In this document: piece after piece, positions 35,974 through 45,496 of the stretch | Numbering within the stretch: the stretch's first letter is position 1 | Layout of the letters: every line of letters starts with the position of its first letter | Source of the DNA: Bacillus subtilis subsp. subtilis | Lineage (GTDB): Bacteria; Pseudomonadota; Gammaproteobacteria; Xanthomonadales; Xanthomonadaceae | DNA length: 62,959 bases | Assembly: GCA_021733645.1 (NCBI GenBank) | Contig: JAHREJ010000026.1 | Location: 1 to 62,959, forward strand | Direction of reading: 5' to 3' | Translations under genes and position numbers: made by a program | Notes under the pieces: model-generated | What the model saw: the letters and a program-made list of their open reading frames with translations, nothing else | Database searches by the model: none | Told to the model about the DNA's origin: nothing

Positions 35974-37491
35974 ATGCCCAGCCGGCCCACCCGCTTCGCC
36001 CTCTGCCTGCTGATGGCGATGGCGGCCACGCCGGGGCTGGCCAGCCCGGTCGCCCCGCCCCCCACCGCCACGCGCGCCGACAGCGCCTTGGCCCTGGCCT
36101 TGACCGACAGCATCGCATTGGCCGAACAAGGGGACAGCGTGGGCGCACTGATCGGCTTCGAGCGCGTGTTCGACGATCCCGGCGCGGCCACGCTGGACGC
36201 TCCCCTGCGCCTGGACGGACTGGTCAGCGCCGGGCGCACCGCGTTCAACGCGCGCCAGCCGCGCGATGCGCAGCGCTATCTCGATGCGGCGCTGACACAG
36301 GCACCAGACGATGCAGGTGCCCTGTATGTGCTGGGACGCCTGCGACTCCTGCAGGACCAACCGGCCGAGGGCGCCAGCCTGATCACCCGCTCGCTGCGCG
36401 CCTCGGACCGGTTCCTTGGCGACATCGATGCACCGCTGGTGTATTCGCTGGGCAAGGCCTTGCCGGACCAGCCCGATGTGTACGCCGCGCTGCTGCAGGT
36501 GTTGTTCGACCGCCAGTGGCAGATCGACGGCCTGGAACCCAACGCCCTGTGGCTGCAACTGGCCACGCTGCAGGCCGATGCCGGGCAGCACGAACGCCTG
36601 GCCGCCACGGTGCGGCGCATCGATGCACCGCTCGAGGTGGTGGCGTTGCGCAGTGACAAGCGCTTCGACGCCGTGGTCGACCGTCGCGATCCACGCTTTG
36701 ACCCCTCGCAGTCCGCGCGCCGCCACGCCGATGCCCTGCGCGTGTCCGCGCTGCTGCGCCCGGAGGCCAGCGATATCGCCGCGCTCACCGACACCCTGCT
36801 GTTGCTGGGCGACCACGAACAGGTGCTGGCCACCACCGCGCTGCTGCTTACCCGCCTGACCGAGGCCGATGCCCCGCGCAGCTTCCCCGGCGGTGCGTAC
36901 GCAGCCTGGGTGCTGCTGCACCGCGCGGTGGCCCAGCACCGGCTGGGCCAGGAGGCACAGGCCGAGGCCACGCTGGTGCTGGCCAGCACGCTCACCGACG
37001 AAGGCCACACCGTCAACCCGCTGCATCGGCTGTACCTGGCCAGCTGGTACCTGGGCAACCGCAAGCCCGAACGTGCGCTGCAGACCCTGGAAGGACTGGA
37101 CGAGGAACCGATGTTCGGCGAATACGTGCGCCAGTGGATCCGGTTCAGTGCCTACCGGTCGGTGGGCGATGCCGCGCGCACGGCACAGGCGCGCCGCTGG
37201 TTGCAGGACAACCAGGGCGAAGGCCGCGCCGCGTATGTGGATGTACTGCTGGTCGAACAGCGCACCGACGAGGCCGCCGGGTGGGTCATTGCCGAACTAC
37301 AGGCGCCACGGCGCCGCCAGGAAATGCTGCAGCTGATGCAGAACTTCCGCATGCTGCCGCCGATGCCGGCCGACGTGGACAACGATGCGCGCTGGCAGCA
37401 GCTGCTCAAACGACCCGATGTGGTCGCCGCGATGGAGGCGGTGGGCCGCCGTGAAACCCTGTCCATCCATAGCCGTGCCGCCTGGCGGTGA
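35974..37491 (+). CDS. secreted TPR-like repeat protein
   Basis: A 505-residue exported protein: signal peptide (PSRPTRFALCLLMAMAATPGLA, cleavage ~23), then helical repeats resembling TPR units (AQRYLDAALTQAPDDAGALYVLGRLRL; AQAEATLVLASTLTDEG). No catalytic motif. Probably a periplasmic scaffold. An AAGGA site precedes the ATG at 35974. Divergent from the NHL protein and convergent with the lytic transglycosylase; cell-envelope theme but no proven link. Confidence 0.75.
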   Translation: MPSRPTRFALCLLMAMAATPGLASPVAPPPTATRADSALALALTDSIALAEQGDSVGALIGFERVFDDPGAATLDAPLRLDGLVSAGRTAFNARQPRDAQRYLDAALTQAPDDAGALYVLGRLRLLQDQPAEGASLITRSLRASDRFLGDIDAPLVYSLGKALPDQPDVYAALLQVLFDRQWQIDGLEPNALWLQLATLQADAGQHERLAATVRRIDAPLEVVALRSDKRFDAVVDRRDPRFDPSQSARRHADALRVSALLRPEASDIAALTDTLLLLGDHEQVLATTALLLTRLTEADAPRSFPGGAYAAWVLLHRAVAQHRLGQEAQAEATLVLASTLTDEGHTVNPLHRLYLASWYLGNRKPERALQTLEGLDEEPMFGEYVRQWIRFSAYRSVGDAARTAQARRWLQDNQGEGRAAYVDVLLVEQRTDEAAGWVIAELQAPRRRQEMLQLMQNFRMLPPMPADVDNDARWQQLLKRPDVVAAMEAVGRRETLSIHSRAAWR

Positions 37492-37530
37492 GGTGGCCCC
37501 AAGCCTTGCCGGCAGTAGCGGCGCAGGGCG

Positions 37531-38304
37531 TTACTTCGCCGGCGTTTCCACCTTGAACCCCATCGCCTCGCGGTAGCGCTGGTACAACGCGCTCACCTTT
37601 TCCACGTAGGCCAGGGTTTCGGCGTACGGCGGCACGCCCTTGTAGCGGGTCACCGCGCCGATGCCGGCGTTGTAGGCGGCCGCTGCCAGCGTGCGGTCGC
37701 CCTTGTAGCGCGTCAGCAGCGCCTTCATGTAACGCGCGCCGCCGTTGATGGACTGCTCGGCCGACAGCGGATCGGCCACGCCCCACTCGGTGGCGGTATC
37801 GGGCATCAGCTGCATCACCCCCTGCGCACCCTTGGGTGAGATGGCACCGGCATCAAAGCCGCTCTCGGCATGGGCAATCGCACGCAGCCAGGCATCGTCC
37901 ACCCCGGTGGCCTTGGCGGCCGCCTTGAACTGTTTGGCATGGCGATTGAGCTGCGGCGTACCCACCTTGCCCAGCCCCTCGTGCGCCGGTTCGCCCGGCG
38001 GGGTGGCTACGGTGAATTTCAGGAACACGCGTGACCCGGGCAGGTTTCGCGTGGAATACACCAGCGCGCCGTCCTGCTCGCGCTCGTACAGGGTGCCGCT
38101 GAACACCCCCATGTTGCCCCACAGGTTGGGCGTCTGCACGGCGCTGTCGTCGATCTGCCGGGCGCTGCATCTGGAGCCCGGCTCCGGCGCGGTGGCCAGG
38201 CTGACGGTGTTGTTCTGCACGCAGCGGTACACCGTGCGCGCGGCGGCCGGCCACGGCAACAGCAACGACAACAGGGCCAACGTGGCGGGCAGGGTCGGGT
38301 TCAT
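37531..38304 (-). CDS. lytic transglycosylase (SLT domain), secreted
   Basis: A 257-residue periplasmic murein lytic transglycosylase. Signal peptide at residues 1-22; an N-terminal domain with paired Cys (YRCVQNN, SRCSARQ); then an SLT domain with catalytic Glu in AIAHAESGFD, GVMQLMPDTA, and AAYNAGIGAVTRY. Cleaves the MurNAc-GlcNAc bond with formation of 1,6-anhydroMurNAc. It resembles the short Xanthomonas transglycosylases found with secretion systems, but no secretion genes are nearby. Confidence 0.92.
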   Translation of the reverse strand: MNPTLPATLALLSLLLPWPAAARTVYRCVQNNTVSLATAPEPGSRCSARQIDDSAVQTPNLWGNMGVFSGTLYEREQDGALVYSTRNLPGSRVFLKFTVATPPGEPAHEGLGKVGTPQLNRHAKQFKAAAKATGVDDAWLRAIAHAESGFDAGAISPKGAQGVMQLMPDTATEWGVADPLSAEQSINGGARYMKALLTRYKGDRTLAAAAYNAGIGAVTRYKGVPPYAETLAYVEKVSALYQRYREAMGFKVETPAK

Positions 38305-38408
38305 GGGCTCGGACAGGGCACCGTGAGGGTGCGGCGCGATCATCCGGCCAGGCCCGCGAACCGAAGGTGAATACCGGGCCCGCCGTGATGGCGGACCCGG
38401 CGGGAACC

Positions 38409-39788
38409 TCAGCGGCTGCCGCCGATCAGGCGCTTGGCCGCATAGCCCAGGCCCAGCAGCAGGAACCACAGCGGGCTGATCGCCAACGCATACAGGGTGT
38501 CTGGCTGCAGGGTCAGCAGCACCAGCACGAACACGAAGAACGCCAGGCAGACCCCGCACATGAACACCCCGCCGGGCATCTTGAACCTGGATGCCGCGTG
38601 CAGCTGTGGGCGCCGGCGCCGGTACACGATGTACGAGCACAGGATCAGCGACCATACAAACATGAACAGCACCGCGGCCAGCGTGGTGACCAGGGTGAAG
38701 GCGGTGACCAGGTTCGGAATCATGTAGATCAGCATCGTGCCCAGCAGCAGGCAGATGCACGAGAACAGCAACCCGCGCGCCGGCACCGCCGCCCGCGACA
38801 GCCGGCCGAAGAAGCTTGGCGCGTGCCGTTCTTCGGCCAGGCCGTACAGCATGCGGCTGGTGGAGAAGATGCCGCTGTTGGCCGAGGACGTGGCCGAGGT
38901 GAGCACCACGAAATTGATCAGGCTGGCCGCGGCCGGAATGCCGGCCAGCACGAACAGCTCCACGAACGGGCTCTTGCCCGGCACCACCTCGCGCCACGGG
39001 GTGACGGCCATGATCGCGATCAGCGCCAGCACGTAGAACACGATGATGCGCACCGGGATGGAGTTGATCGCCTTGGGCAGGTTGCGCTCCGGGTCGGCGG
39101 TTTCGGCGGCCGTGGTGCCCACCAGTTCGATGCCGACAAAGGCGAACACCGCAATCTGGAAACCGGCGAAGAACCCGGCCATGCCCATCGGGAACACGCC
39201 GCCGTCGTTGTAGAGGTTGGCGAACGTGGCCGGGTGCCCGGACGGCGCGGTGAACCCCCACGCCACCAGCCCGAAGCCGGTGATGATCAGCGCGCAGATC
39301 GCGATGATCTTGATCAGCGCGAACCAGAACTCCATTTCGCCAAACAGCTTCACCGTGACCAGATTCAGACTGAGCAGCAGGATCACGCACAGCAGCGCCG
39401 GTATCCACGGCTGCAGTTCGGGGAACCAGAACTGCGCATAGGCGGCAATGGCGATCACATCGGCGATGGCGGTGATGATCCAGCAGAACCAGTAGGTCCA
39501 CCCACAGAAAAAGCCCGCCCACGGCCCGAGCAGGTCGGTGGAGAAATCGATGAACGACTTGTACTCCAGGTTGGACAGCAGCAGCTCGCCCATCGCGCGC
39601 ATCACAAAGAACAGCATCGCGCCGATGATCAGGTACACCAGCACGATCGACGGACCGGCCAGGCTGATGGTTTTGCCCGAGCCCATGAACAGGCCGGTGC
39701 CGATGGCGCCGCCGATGGCGATCAGCTGCAGGTGGCGGTTGGACAGGCTGCGCCGGAGGTGTTCGGGCGCGACGGCAGGATCGGACAT
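38409..39788 (-). CDS. cycA: D-serine/D-alanine/glycine permease CycA
   Basis: A 459-residue APC-superfamily permease with 12 predicted membrane helices. It is very close to E. coli CycA, as recalled: QLIAIGGAIGTGLFMGSGK, MRAMGELLLSNLEYKSF, LLGPWAGFFCGWTYWFCW and AAYAQFWFP. Imports glycine, D-alanine and D-serine with protons. Functionally it would feed the dadA-dadX catabolic genes 30 kb away. ATG at 39788 matches the family N-terminus; the extension to 39992 is spurious. Confidence 0.92.
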   Translation of the reverse strand: MSDPAVAPEHLRRSLSNRHLQLIAIGGAIGTGLFMGSGKTISLAGPSIVLVYLIIGAMLFFVMRAMGELLLSNLEYKSFIDFSTDLLGPWAGFFCGWTYWFCWIITAIADVIAIAAYAQFWFPELQPWIPALLCVILLLSLNLVTVKLFGEMEFWFALIKIIAICALIITGFGLVAWGFTAPSGHPATFANLYNDGGVFPMGMAGFFAGFQIAVFAFVGIELVGTTAAETADPERNLPKAINSIPVRIIVFYVLALIAIMAVTPWREVVPGKSPFVELFVLAGIPAAASLINFVVLTSATSSANSGIFSTSRMLYGLAEERHAPSFFGRLSRAAVPARGLLFSCICLLLGTMLIYMIPNLVTAFTLVTTLAAVLFMFVWSLILCSYIVYRRRRPQLHAASRFKMPGGVFMCGVCLAFFVFVLVLLTLQPDTLYALAISPLWFLLLGLGYAAKRLIGGSR

Positions 39789-40003
39789 GGGCAGGGCCAG
39801 CGGGGCGAAGGCTCTGAACATAGAAGAGAGCGGACGCTTCCGCCACTGCCGCGACAGGCCCGCCCCGCCACCGCCGGCCGTGTCGGGTTCACCCTTGTGG
39901 GAATCGCCCGATGCCAGCGTCGGGCGCGGGCCTACCGTCAACCCGGCATATCCCTGTTCCAATCCTCGCCGCCAGATGGTGATATAGCGCACCGGAACCG
40001 TCG

Positions 40004-41659
40004 ATGGGCATGGCCCGGCTGCCGTTCGCCCGTTCCCGTCCGCTGGACATCGAGGTCTGCTTGAGCCGCGCCAGGATCCTTGCCGCTACCGTGGTGTTCG
40101 CCCTGCTCGGCGCGTTCGTGCCGATCGCCGGCCTGGTGTATGTCACCTGGAGCCGGGCCAACGATGCCGAGCAGCGCCGTCTGCAGGTCACCGCCGAGCG
40201 CACCCTGCTGCGCGCCCACCGCGCCTACGAGGCCGGGCTGCTGGCGCTGCGCCGGCTCAACCAGAGTCCGCTGGCACCGTGCTCGGCCGACCACCTGCAC
40301 CTGATGCGCGCGCTCACCCTGAGCACCCACTCGGCCGAGCAGGTGGGCTACTTCGAGGACGGCCGGTTGCGTTGTACGTCCTGGGGCATGATGGAAAAGC
40401 ACGTGCCCGAGCCGACCCCGGACCACATCACCGCCGATGGCGCCGGCATCACCCTGGACGTCCACCCCGAGGCCGGCGACGGGTCCTCGCTGCTGGCCCT
40501 GCAGTTGGGTCGCTACGACATCCTGATGGACCCGGTGCGCTTCGTCGATGTCATCGCCGATCCCAACGTGCGCCTTGCCGTGGCCAGCCCGGACGGCCGC
40601 CTGATGGCCCAGCAGGACATCCTGGACCAGCAGTTGCTGCAGCGCCTGCTGCGCGAACCGCGCAGCGGCATGGACAGCCACACCCTGTATGCCACCGCGC
40701 AGGACCAGGAGTGGCTGGCCATCGCCACGGCGCCGCGCACCGACCTGATGGCCAGTTTCCGCCAGCAGTTCCGCCAGTTCATCCCGCTGGGCGTATTGGG
40801 CGCGCTGGCCGCGGTCGGGCTGGTGCTGTGGCTGTCGCGGCGGCGGCTGTCGCTGCGGGGCGAACTGGCCACCGCCGTCCGCCGGCGCGAGTTCTTCATG
40901 CACTACCAGCCCATCATCGAGCTGGACACCGGCATCTGCGTCGGCGCCGAATCGCTGGTGCGCTGGACCCGCCCCGATGGCAGCCAGGTGCGCCCGGACC
41001 TGTTCATCCCGCTGGCTGAAGAACACGGCCTGATCGATGCCCTGACCGACCAGGTCATCGACCGGGTCATCGATGACATGCGCGGGCTGCTGGTGCAGGA
41101 CCGCAGCGCGCATATCGCCATCAACCTGTCCGCCGGCGATGTCAGCAGCGGCCGCGCGCTCAAGGTGCTGTCGGCCAAGCTGGCCGGTACCGGCATCCAC
41201 CCGCAGCAGATCTGGCTGGAAGCCACCGAGCGTGGCTTCATCGACGTCCAGCGCGCGCGCAACACCCTGGCCATCGCGCGCCGCACCGGCCACTGCGTGG
41301 CCATCGACGATTTCGGCGTGGGCTATTCCAGCCTGCAGTACCTGCAACAGCTGCCGCTGGACGCGCTGAAGATCGACAAGTCCTTCATCGATGCCATCGG
41401 CACCGACAGCGCCACCAGCCCGGTTACCTCGCACATCATCGACATGGCCAAGACGCTGGGCCTTTTCACCGTTGCCGAAGGCATTGAAACGCCTGCACAA
41501 CTGGCTTACCTGCAGGCCCGCCAGGTCGAATTCGGCCAGGGCTGGCTGTTCTCGCGGCCGCTGCCGCCGGAGGCCTTCATCGCCTTCCACCAGCAGCGCA
41601 TGCAGCAGTACGGCAAGGCCCGCGAGAACTTCCAGAATCCCAACAGCGCCGTAGAGTAG
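40004..41659 (+). CDS. CSS-motif EAL-domain cyclic-di-GMP phosphodiesterase
   Basis: A 551-residue inner-membrane protein. Membrane helices near 25-45 and 253-273 enclose a periplasmic CSS-like domain whose motif reads PCSADH (Cys near 92), followed by Cys in RLRCTSW, like E. coli PdeC where the cysteine pair senses redox. The EAL domain (~290-540) has ESLVRW in place of EALLRW (Glu316), QIWLEATERG, DDFGVGYSSLQYL and AEGIETPAQ. Probably active. The second ATG (40010) is an equally good start. Its TAG stop lies in a GTAG repeat. Confidence 0.9.
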   Translation: MGMARLPFARSRPLDIEVCLSRARILAATVVFALLGAFVPIAGLVYVTWSRANDAEQRRLQVTAERTLLRAHRAYEAGLLALRRLNQSPLAPCSADHLHLMRALTLSTHSAEQVGYFEDGRLRCTSWGMMEKHVPEPTPDHITADGAGITLDVHPEAGDGSSLLALQLGRYDILMDPVRFVDVIADPNVRLAVASPDGRLMAQQDILDQQLLQRLLREPRSGMDSHTLYATAQDQEWLAIATAPRTDLMASFRQQFRQFIPLGVLGALAAVGLVLWLSRRRLSLRGELATAVRRREFFMHYQPIIELDTGICVGAESLVRWTRPDGSQVRPDLFIPLAEEHGLIDALTDQVIDRVIDDMRGLLVQDRSAHIAINLSAGDVSSGRALKVLSAKLAGTGIHPQQIWLEATERGFIDVQRARNTLAIARRTGHCVAIDDFGVGYSSLQYLQQLPLDALKIDKSFIDAIGTDSATSPVTSHIIDMAKTLGLFTVAEGIETPAQLAYLQARQVEFGQGWLFSRPLPPEAFIAFHQQRMQQYGKARENFQNPNSAVE

Positions 41660-41724
41660 CGCCGGGTCCTGCGCGGTCGCTCCTATGCGGGAATCGGGGA
41701 ATGTCGGGCAGAGCCCGGCACTAC
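41656..41724. repeat. GTAG-type REP pair supplying two stop codons
   Basis: GTAGCGCCGGG at 41656 and an inverted GGCAGAGCCCGGCACTAC ending at 41724. The first GTAG supplies the TAG stop of the EAL gene (41657-41659), and the second, on the minus strand, the TAG stop of the deacetylase gene (41721-41723). Confidence 0.8.
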
Positions 41725-42692
41725 TCGCTGGCAATGCCCGCCAAGTCCAGCACCCAGCGCGGCACCTTCGGCTCGCCCGTGTAGAAGCTGCGCGGCTTGC
41801 CTTCGGCCATCGCCCAGCGGTGTATCCAGCTGATGCCGCCGGCCCCGTTGTAGCCGTCGGCATGCGCATATGCCGGGTCCTGCAGCGCTTGCTCCAGGGT
41901 AATGAAGGTGTAGCCCCGGCGGCGGGTAGCGGCAATCAGTTCACCGATGCTGGCCGCATTGAGCGCATTGGCATGCATCAACCACACCTGCGCGGGCAAC
42001 CGGCCCAGCAACTGCCGCGACTGGCCTTCGTAGTAGTCCAGCTTGTTGAGCATGTAGGGCACATAGCCACGCCGCAGCTGGAGCAGCCGCGCCTCGCGCA
42101 CCGCCGGGTCGGTTTCGGTGTCGCGCACATGGTCATAGGCGAACGCCCAGATCCACTCGCTGTTGTCCACCGTGACCGGCGCGATGCGATAGCCCTGCTG
42201 GTCCAGGAAGGTCGCCAGCGCAGCGCGTTGCTGCGGGGTCTGCCCGGCACGCAGGTACGGATGGCGGAACCAGTGCGGGGTTTGCCCGCGTTCGGCCAGC
42301 AACGGGCGCAAGGTCTGTTCGCCACGCAGGATGTCCTGCTCGTAGGCGTCCAGCCCGATCGCATGCAGGTCCACGTGGCCACGGGTGTGGTTGCCCAGCG
42401 CGAACCCGGCATCGCGCCAGTCGCGCAGCATCTGCACGCGCGACGGCTGCACCTGGCCATCGCGCTCCAGCTTGATCTCGTTGACGAACCCCACCACCGG
42501 CACCTGCGCCGCCTTCAGCGCCGCGAGCAGCTCCGCATGGCGTTGCGCCAGTTCCGGATCGTCACGCTCATCCAGCCGCTGCCAGGGCAGATCGTCGATG
42601 GTCAGCGCAATCCGCTGGTCCGGCGCGGCCTGCACGGCAGCGGCAAGCCCCAGCAGTCCCAGTCCCATCCAACGCAACACGATGTGGCGCAC
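41721..42692 (-). CDS. polysaccharide deacetylase family protein (CE4), secreted
   Basis: A 323-residue secreted NodB-fold protein. Signal peptide (RHIVLRWMGLGLLGLAAAVQA). Carbohydrate-esterase-4 motif 1 is LTIDDLP (metal Asp) and motif 2 GNHTRGHVDLH (two His ligands); motif 3-like WFRHPYLRAG follows. Expected to remove N-acetyl groups from a polysaccharide such as peptidoglycan or a capsule. The TAG stop is donated by a REP element. Confidence 0.88.
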   Translation of the reverse strand: MRHIVLRWMGLGLLGLAAAVQAAPDQRIALTIDDLPWQRLDERDDPELAQRHAELLAALKAAQVPVVGFVNEIKLERDGQVQPSRVQMLRDWRDAGFALGNHTRGHVDLHAIGLDAYEQDILRGEQTLRPLLAERGQTPHWFRHPYLRAGQTPQQRAALATFLDQQGYRIAPVTVDNSEWIWAFAYDHVRDTETDPAVREARLLQLRRGYVPYMLNKLDYYEGQSRQLLGRLPAQVWLMHANALNAASIGELIAATRRRGYTFITLEQALQDPAYAHADGYNGAGGISWIHRWAMAEGKPRSFYTGEPKVPRWVLDLAGIASE

Positions 42693-42765
42693 CCAAGCCT
42701 CCTGATCCGTGCCACCACCTTAAACCCAATCGACATGCCGGGCGTGGTGGTAACAACCGCCGGAC

Positions 42766-42842
42766 GTAGTGCCGGGCCCTTCCCGGCAACCCGGCAACCC
42801 GGCAACCCCGCCTGACAGCAGCCGGGCAGCGCCCGGCTCTAG
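42766..42842. repeat. GTAG-type REP pair with 8-bp tandem repeat
   Basis: GTAGTGCCGGGCCCTTCCCGGC starts at 42766; the inverted partner CAGCCGGGCAGCGCCCGGCTCTAGG ends at 42842. Between them CCCGGCAA is repeated three times without interruption (42782-42805), an expansion of the palindrome edge. Confidence 0.75.
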
Positions 42843-42850
42843 GCGACCCA

Positions 42851-44077
42851 CTACCGATCCAGCGTGGGCGCCCACGCGCCTGGACGCCGCAGCACCACCA
42901 CCAGCGTGGCCGCCAACAGTGCAAGCACCACCCCCGGCAACCACCGCTCGCCCCACGTTTCCAGCATCACCCCACCCACCACCCCGGCGATGGCGATGGC
43001 CAGGTTCCAGCCGGTGACCACGAACGACTGCGCGATGTCGCCGGCCACCCCGGCGCGGCGTGCCACGGCAGTCTGGAACAAGGTAGGCACGCCGCCGAAC
43101 GCCATGCCCCACATCACCGTGCCCAGCACCAGCACCCAGGCCGATGCGGGCCACAGCGCGAAGGCCAGCGCCGCCAGCACGAACCCGGCCGTACTGGCCA
43201 TCACCAGCACGCGCAGCCAGCGGTCCACCCACAACCCGGTGATCCAGATGCCCACCAGTGCGGCCACGCCGAATACCAGCAGCAACCGGTCCAGCCAGGC
43301 CACCGCACCGGACAGCGCCGCGAACGGTTCGATGTAGGTGTACAGCACGTTGTGCGCCAGCACGAACAGGAACATGGTCAACAGCGCCCCGCGCATGCCC
43401 GGCAGCCGCCACACCGCGCCCAGTGTCTGCCGTGCGCCGGTGCCGGTGCCGGGGGCCGACAACGCCGGCAAGGCCAGCCGCGCCCACACCAGCAGGCCCA
43501 CGCTGAGCAGCGATATCAGCGTGAACGCCCACCGCCACCCGATGGTCTGCCCGAGCAACGTACCGGCGGGGATGCCCAGCGACAACGCCAACGGCGTACC
43601 CACCATCGCCACCGCGATGGCCCGCCCCTGCAACCGGGGCGCTACCATGCGGCTGGCATAGCCGGCCACCAGCGACCACAGCAGGCCCGCGCTGATGCCG
43701 GCGACGAAGCGCGCCACCAGCATCACCGCGTAGTGGTGGGTCAGTGCCGTAACCGTGTTGACCACCACGAAACCGGCGATCGCGGCCAGCAGCAGCGGTC
43801 GCCGCGGCAGGCGCTGGGTAAGGGCGGTCATCGGCAAGGCCGCCACCAGCGACCCGAACGCGTAGATGGTCACCAGCTGCCCCACCAGCGCGCGGCTGAC
43901 GCCCAGATCGGCGCTCATCGGCGACAGCAGCCCGGCCGGCAAGGCTTCGGTGAGGATGGTGATGAAGCCGGCGCAGGCCAGCGCCAGCAACCCGGACAAC
44001 GGCAACCGTTCGGCCGCCACGGGTGCGTCGGGACGCGCACAGGCACCTGCCTCGCCACTCATGCCTGCGCCGCTCAT
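42851..44077 (-). CDS. MFS transporter, sugar/drug efflux type (AraJ/YdhP-like)
   Basis: A 408-residue major facilitator with 12 hydrophobic segments. Loop motif A-like MTALTQRLPRRPLLLAA between helices 2 and 3 and the motif GTPLALSLGIPAGTLLGQ in helix 5 are typical of proton-driven exporters (DHA1, AraJ/SotB branch). Substrate unknown. Start ATG at 44077 overlaps the stop of the serine hydrolase gene as ATGA, so the two are coupled. An in-frame ATG at 44062 is an alternative. Confidence 0.88.
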   Translation of the reverse strand: MSGAGMSGEAGACARPDAPVAAERLPLSGLLALACAGFITILTEALPAGLLSPMSADLGVSRALVGQLVTIYAFGSLVAALPMTALTQRLPRRPLLLAAIAGFVVVNTVTALTHHYAVMLVARFVAGISAGLLWSLVAGYASRMVAPRLQGRAIAVAMVGTPLALSLGIPAGTLLGQTIGWRWAFTLISLLSVGLLVWARLALPALSAPGTGTGARQTLGAVWRLPGMRGALLTMFLFVLAHNVLYTYIEPFAALSGAVAWLDRLLLVFGVAALVGIWITGLWVDRWLRVLVMASTAGFVLAALAFALWPASAWVLVLGTVMWGMAFGGVPTLFQTAVARRAGVAGDIAQSFVVTGWNLAIAIAGVVGGVMLETWGERWLPGVVLALLAATLVVVLRRPGAWAPTLDR

Positions 44078-45267
44078 GCCCGTGCACCGGCAGCAAGGTC
44101 GGCGTACACCGCATCGCGCAACTGCGCCACGAACGGCCCGTGCATGCCTTCGTACAACGTGTTGGTCAGCGCCACCACGCTTACCCCACGCGCCGGATCT
44201 ACGAACCAGCTGTGCCCGTAGGCACCGCCCCAGCACCAGCTGCCCGCCGCCTGCGGCGTGGCCGCAAGCGCCGGGTCGCGCAGCACCGCAAACCCCAGCC
44301 CGAAGCCCCAGCCTGGTGCATCGGGCGGCCCCTGTTCGCCCACCTGTGCGCGCGCCATCTCGGCCACGCCCGCCGCCGGCAACCAGGTGCGCTGCGCAGT
44401 GCCGCGCAGCGCTTCCAGCAGGCGCATCACATCCTGCGCGGTGCCCACCATGCCGCCGCCGGCGGAGGCGAACGCGTCCGGGTTGCTGGCCCGGGCAAGG
44501 CTGTAGGCAATCCCTACCGTGCCTTCGAAGGGCGGTACCACCTCGCCTTCGCGCAGGCGGTGCGGCTGCGGCGTATCGGAAACGTAGGGCGTGGCCAGGC
44601 GCGTCGGGGTCGTGGTGTGGAAGCCGGTGTCATGCATCCCCAACGGCGCGGTCACCTGCTCGCGCACAACCTGCGCCAACGGCTGGCCGGTGGCCGCTTC
44701 GAGCACGGCACCGGCCACGTCCACGCCCAGCGCGTAGTGCCAGGCCTGACCGGGTGGGAACAGCAGCGGCACCTCGGCAATCCGCCTCAGGTTCTCGTGC
44801 AGGCTGATCGGGCTGTCGTCCATGCCGTCGCTGGCCCCGGCGCGCGCATGCGGCCCCTGGGCGTCGGCATCCAGGAAGCGGTAGCCCAGCCCGGCGCTGT
44901 GGCTAAGCAGCTGGCGCAGGGTAATGACCGGCCGGGTGCCATCGGCCAGCGCGGGCCGGAAGTCCGGCAGCCAGTCGGTGACCGGTGCATCCAGCGACAC
45001 CCGGCCCTGCACCACCAGGCGCATCGCCGCGGCGGTCACGATCGGCTTGCTTACCGACGCCAGCCGGAACAGGGCATCGGCCTGCATCGGCCGCCGTTGC
45101 TCGCGGTCGGCCCAGCCGCTGGCGCTGGCATGGCGCAGCTGGCCATGTTCGCGCACCAGCACCACCGCGCCGACCACACGCTGGTCGGCATGGGCATCAG
45201 AAAGCACGGTATCCACCGCGGCCAGCCGCGGCGGGGCAAGGGATGGCGCATCAAGCACGGAGGACAT
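44074..45267 (-). CDS. serine hydrolase of the beta-lactamase fold (EstB-like)
   Basis: A 397-residue class C beta-lactamase-related esterase. Catalytic SxxK is SVSK at residues 71-74; Tyr lies in WHYALGVD (YxN replaced by YAL); the third element WCWGGAYGHSW replaces KTG. No signal peptide, so it is cytoplasmic and more likely an esterase or peptidase than a resistance enzyme. First gene of a two-gene unit with an MFS exporter, divergent from a LysR regulator. Confidence 0.88.
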   Translation of the reverse strand: MSSVLDAPSLAPPRLAAVDTVLSDAHADQRVVGAVVLVREHGQLRHASASGWADREQRRPMQADALFRLASVSKPIVTAAAMRLVVQGRVSLDAPVTDWLPDFRPALADGTRPVITLRQLLSHSAGLGYRFLDADAQGPHARAGASDGMDDSPISLHENLRRIAEVPLLFPPGQAWHYALGVDVAGAVLEAATGQPLAQVVREQVTAPLGMHDTGFHTTTPTRLATPYVSDTPQPHRLREGEVVPPFEGTVGIAYSLARASNPDAFASAGGGMVGTAQDVMRLLEALRGTAQRTWLPAAGVAEMARAQVGEQGPPDAPGWGFGLGFAVLRDPALAATPQAAGSWCWGGAYGHSWFVDPARGVSVVALTNTLYEGMHGPFVAQLRDAVYADLAAGARA

Positions 45268-45496
45268 GGCGGGATTCCTGCAGCGGGGGGAGCGCCATGC
45301 TCGGCGTTCGGCGGCGCCCTGAACACCCAGGCGGCGCTCCACACATTCCGGACACTGCATTCCGCAATCCGCGCAGACCCCGTACTGGCAAAGGATGCAG
45401 CCGTTGCCACCGATGCGCGCACCGCTGCATCCCATCCGCCGCGCGCCACCGCTGCGCCGGGCCGCTAGAGTGGCGTCTTTCCCCTTGGGTTCGGCC

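Noticed and set aside
45268..45496. Cys-rich in-frame stretch (CILCQYGVCADCGMQCPEC) upstream of the serine hydrolase
   Set aside because: Resembles a zinc ribbon, but has no ribosome-binding site and lies in the divergent promoter region; the hydrolase starts well at 45267. Left as chance unless conserved.
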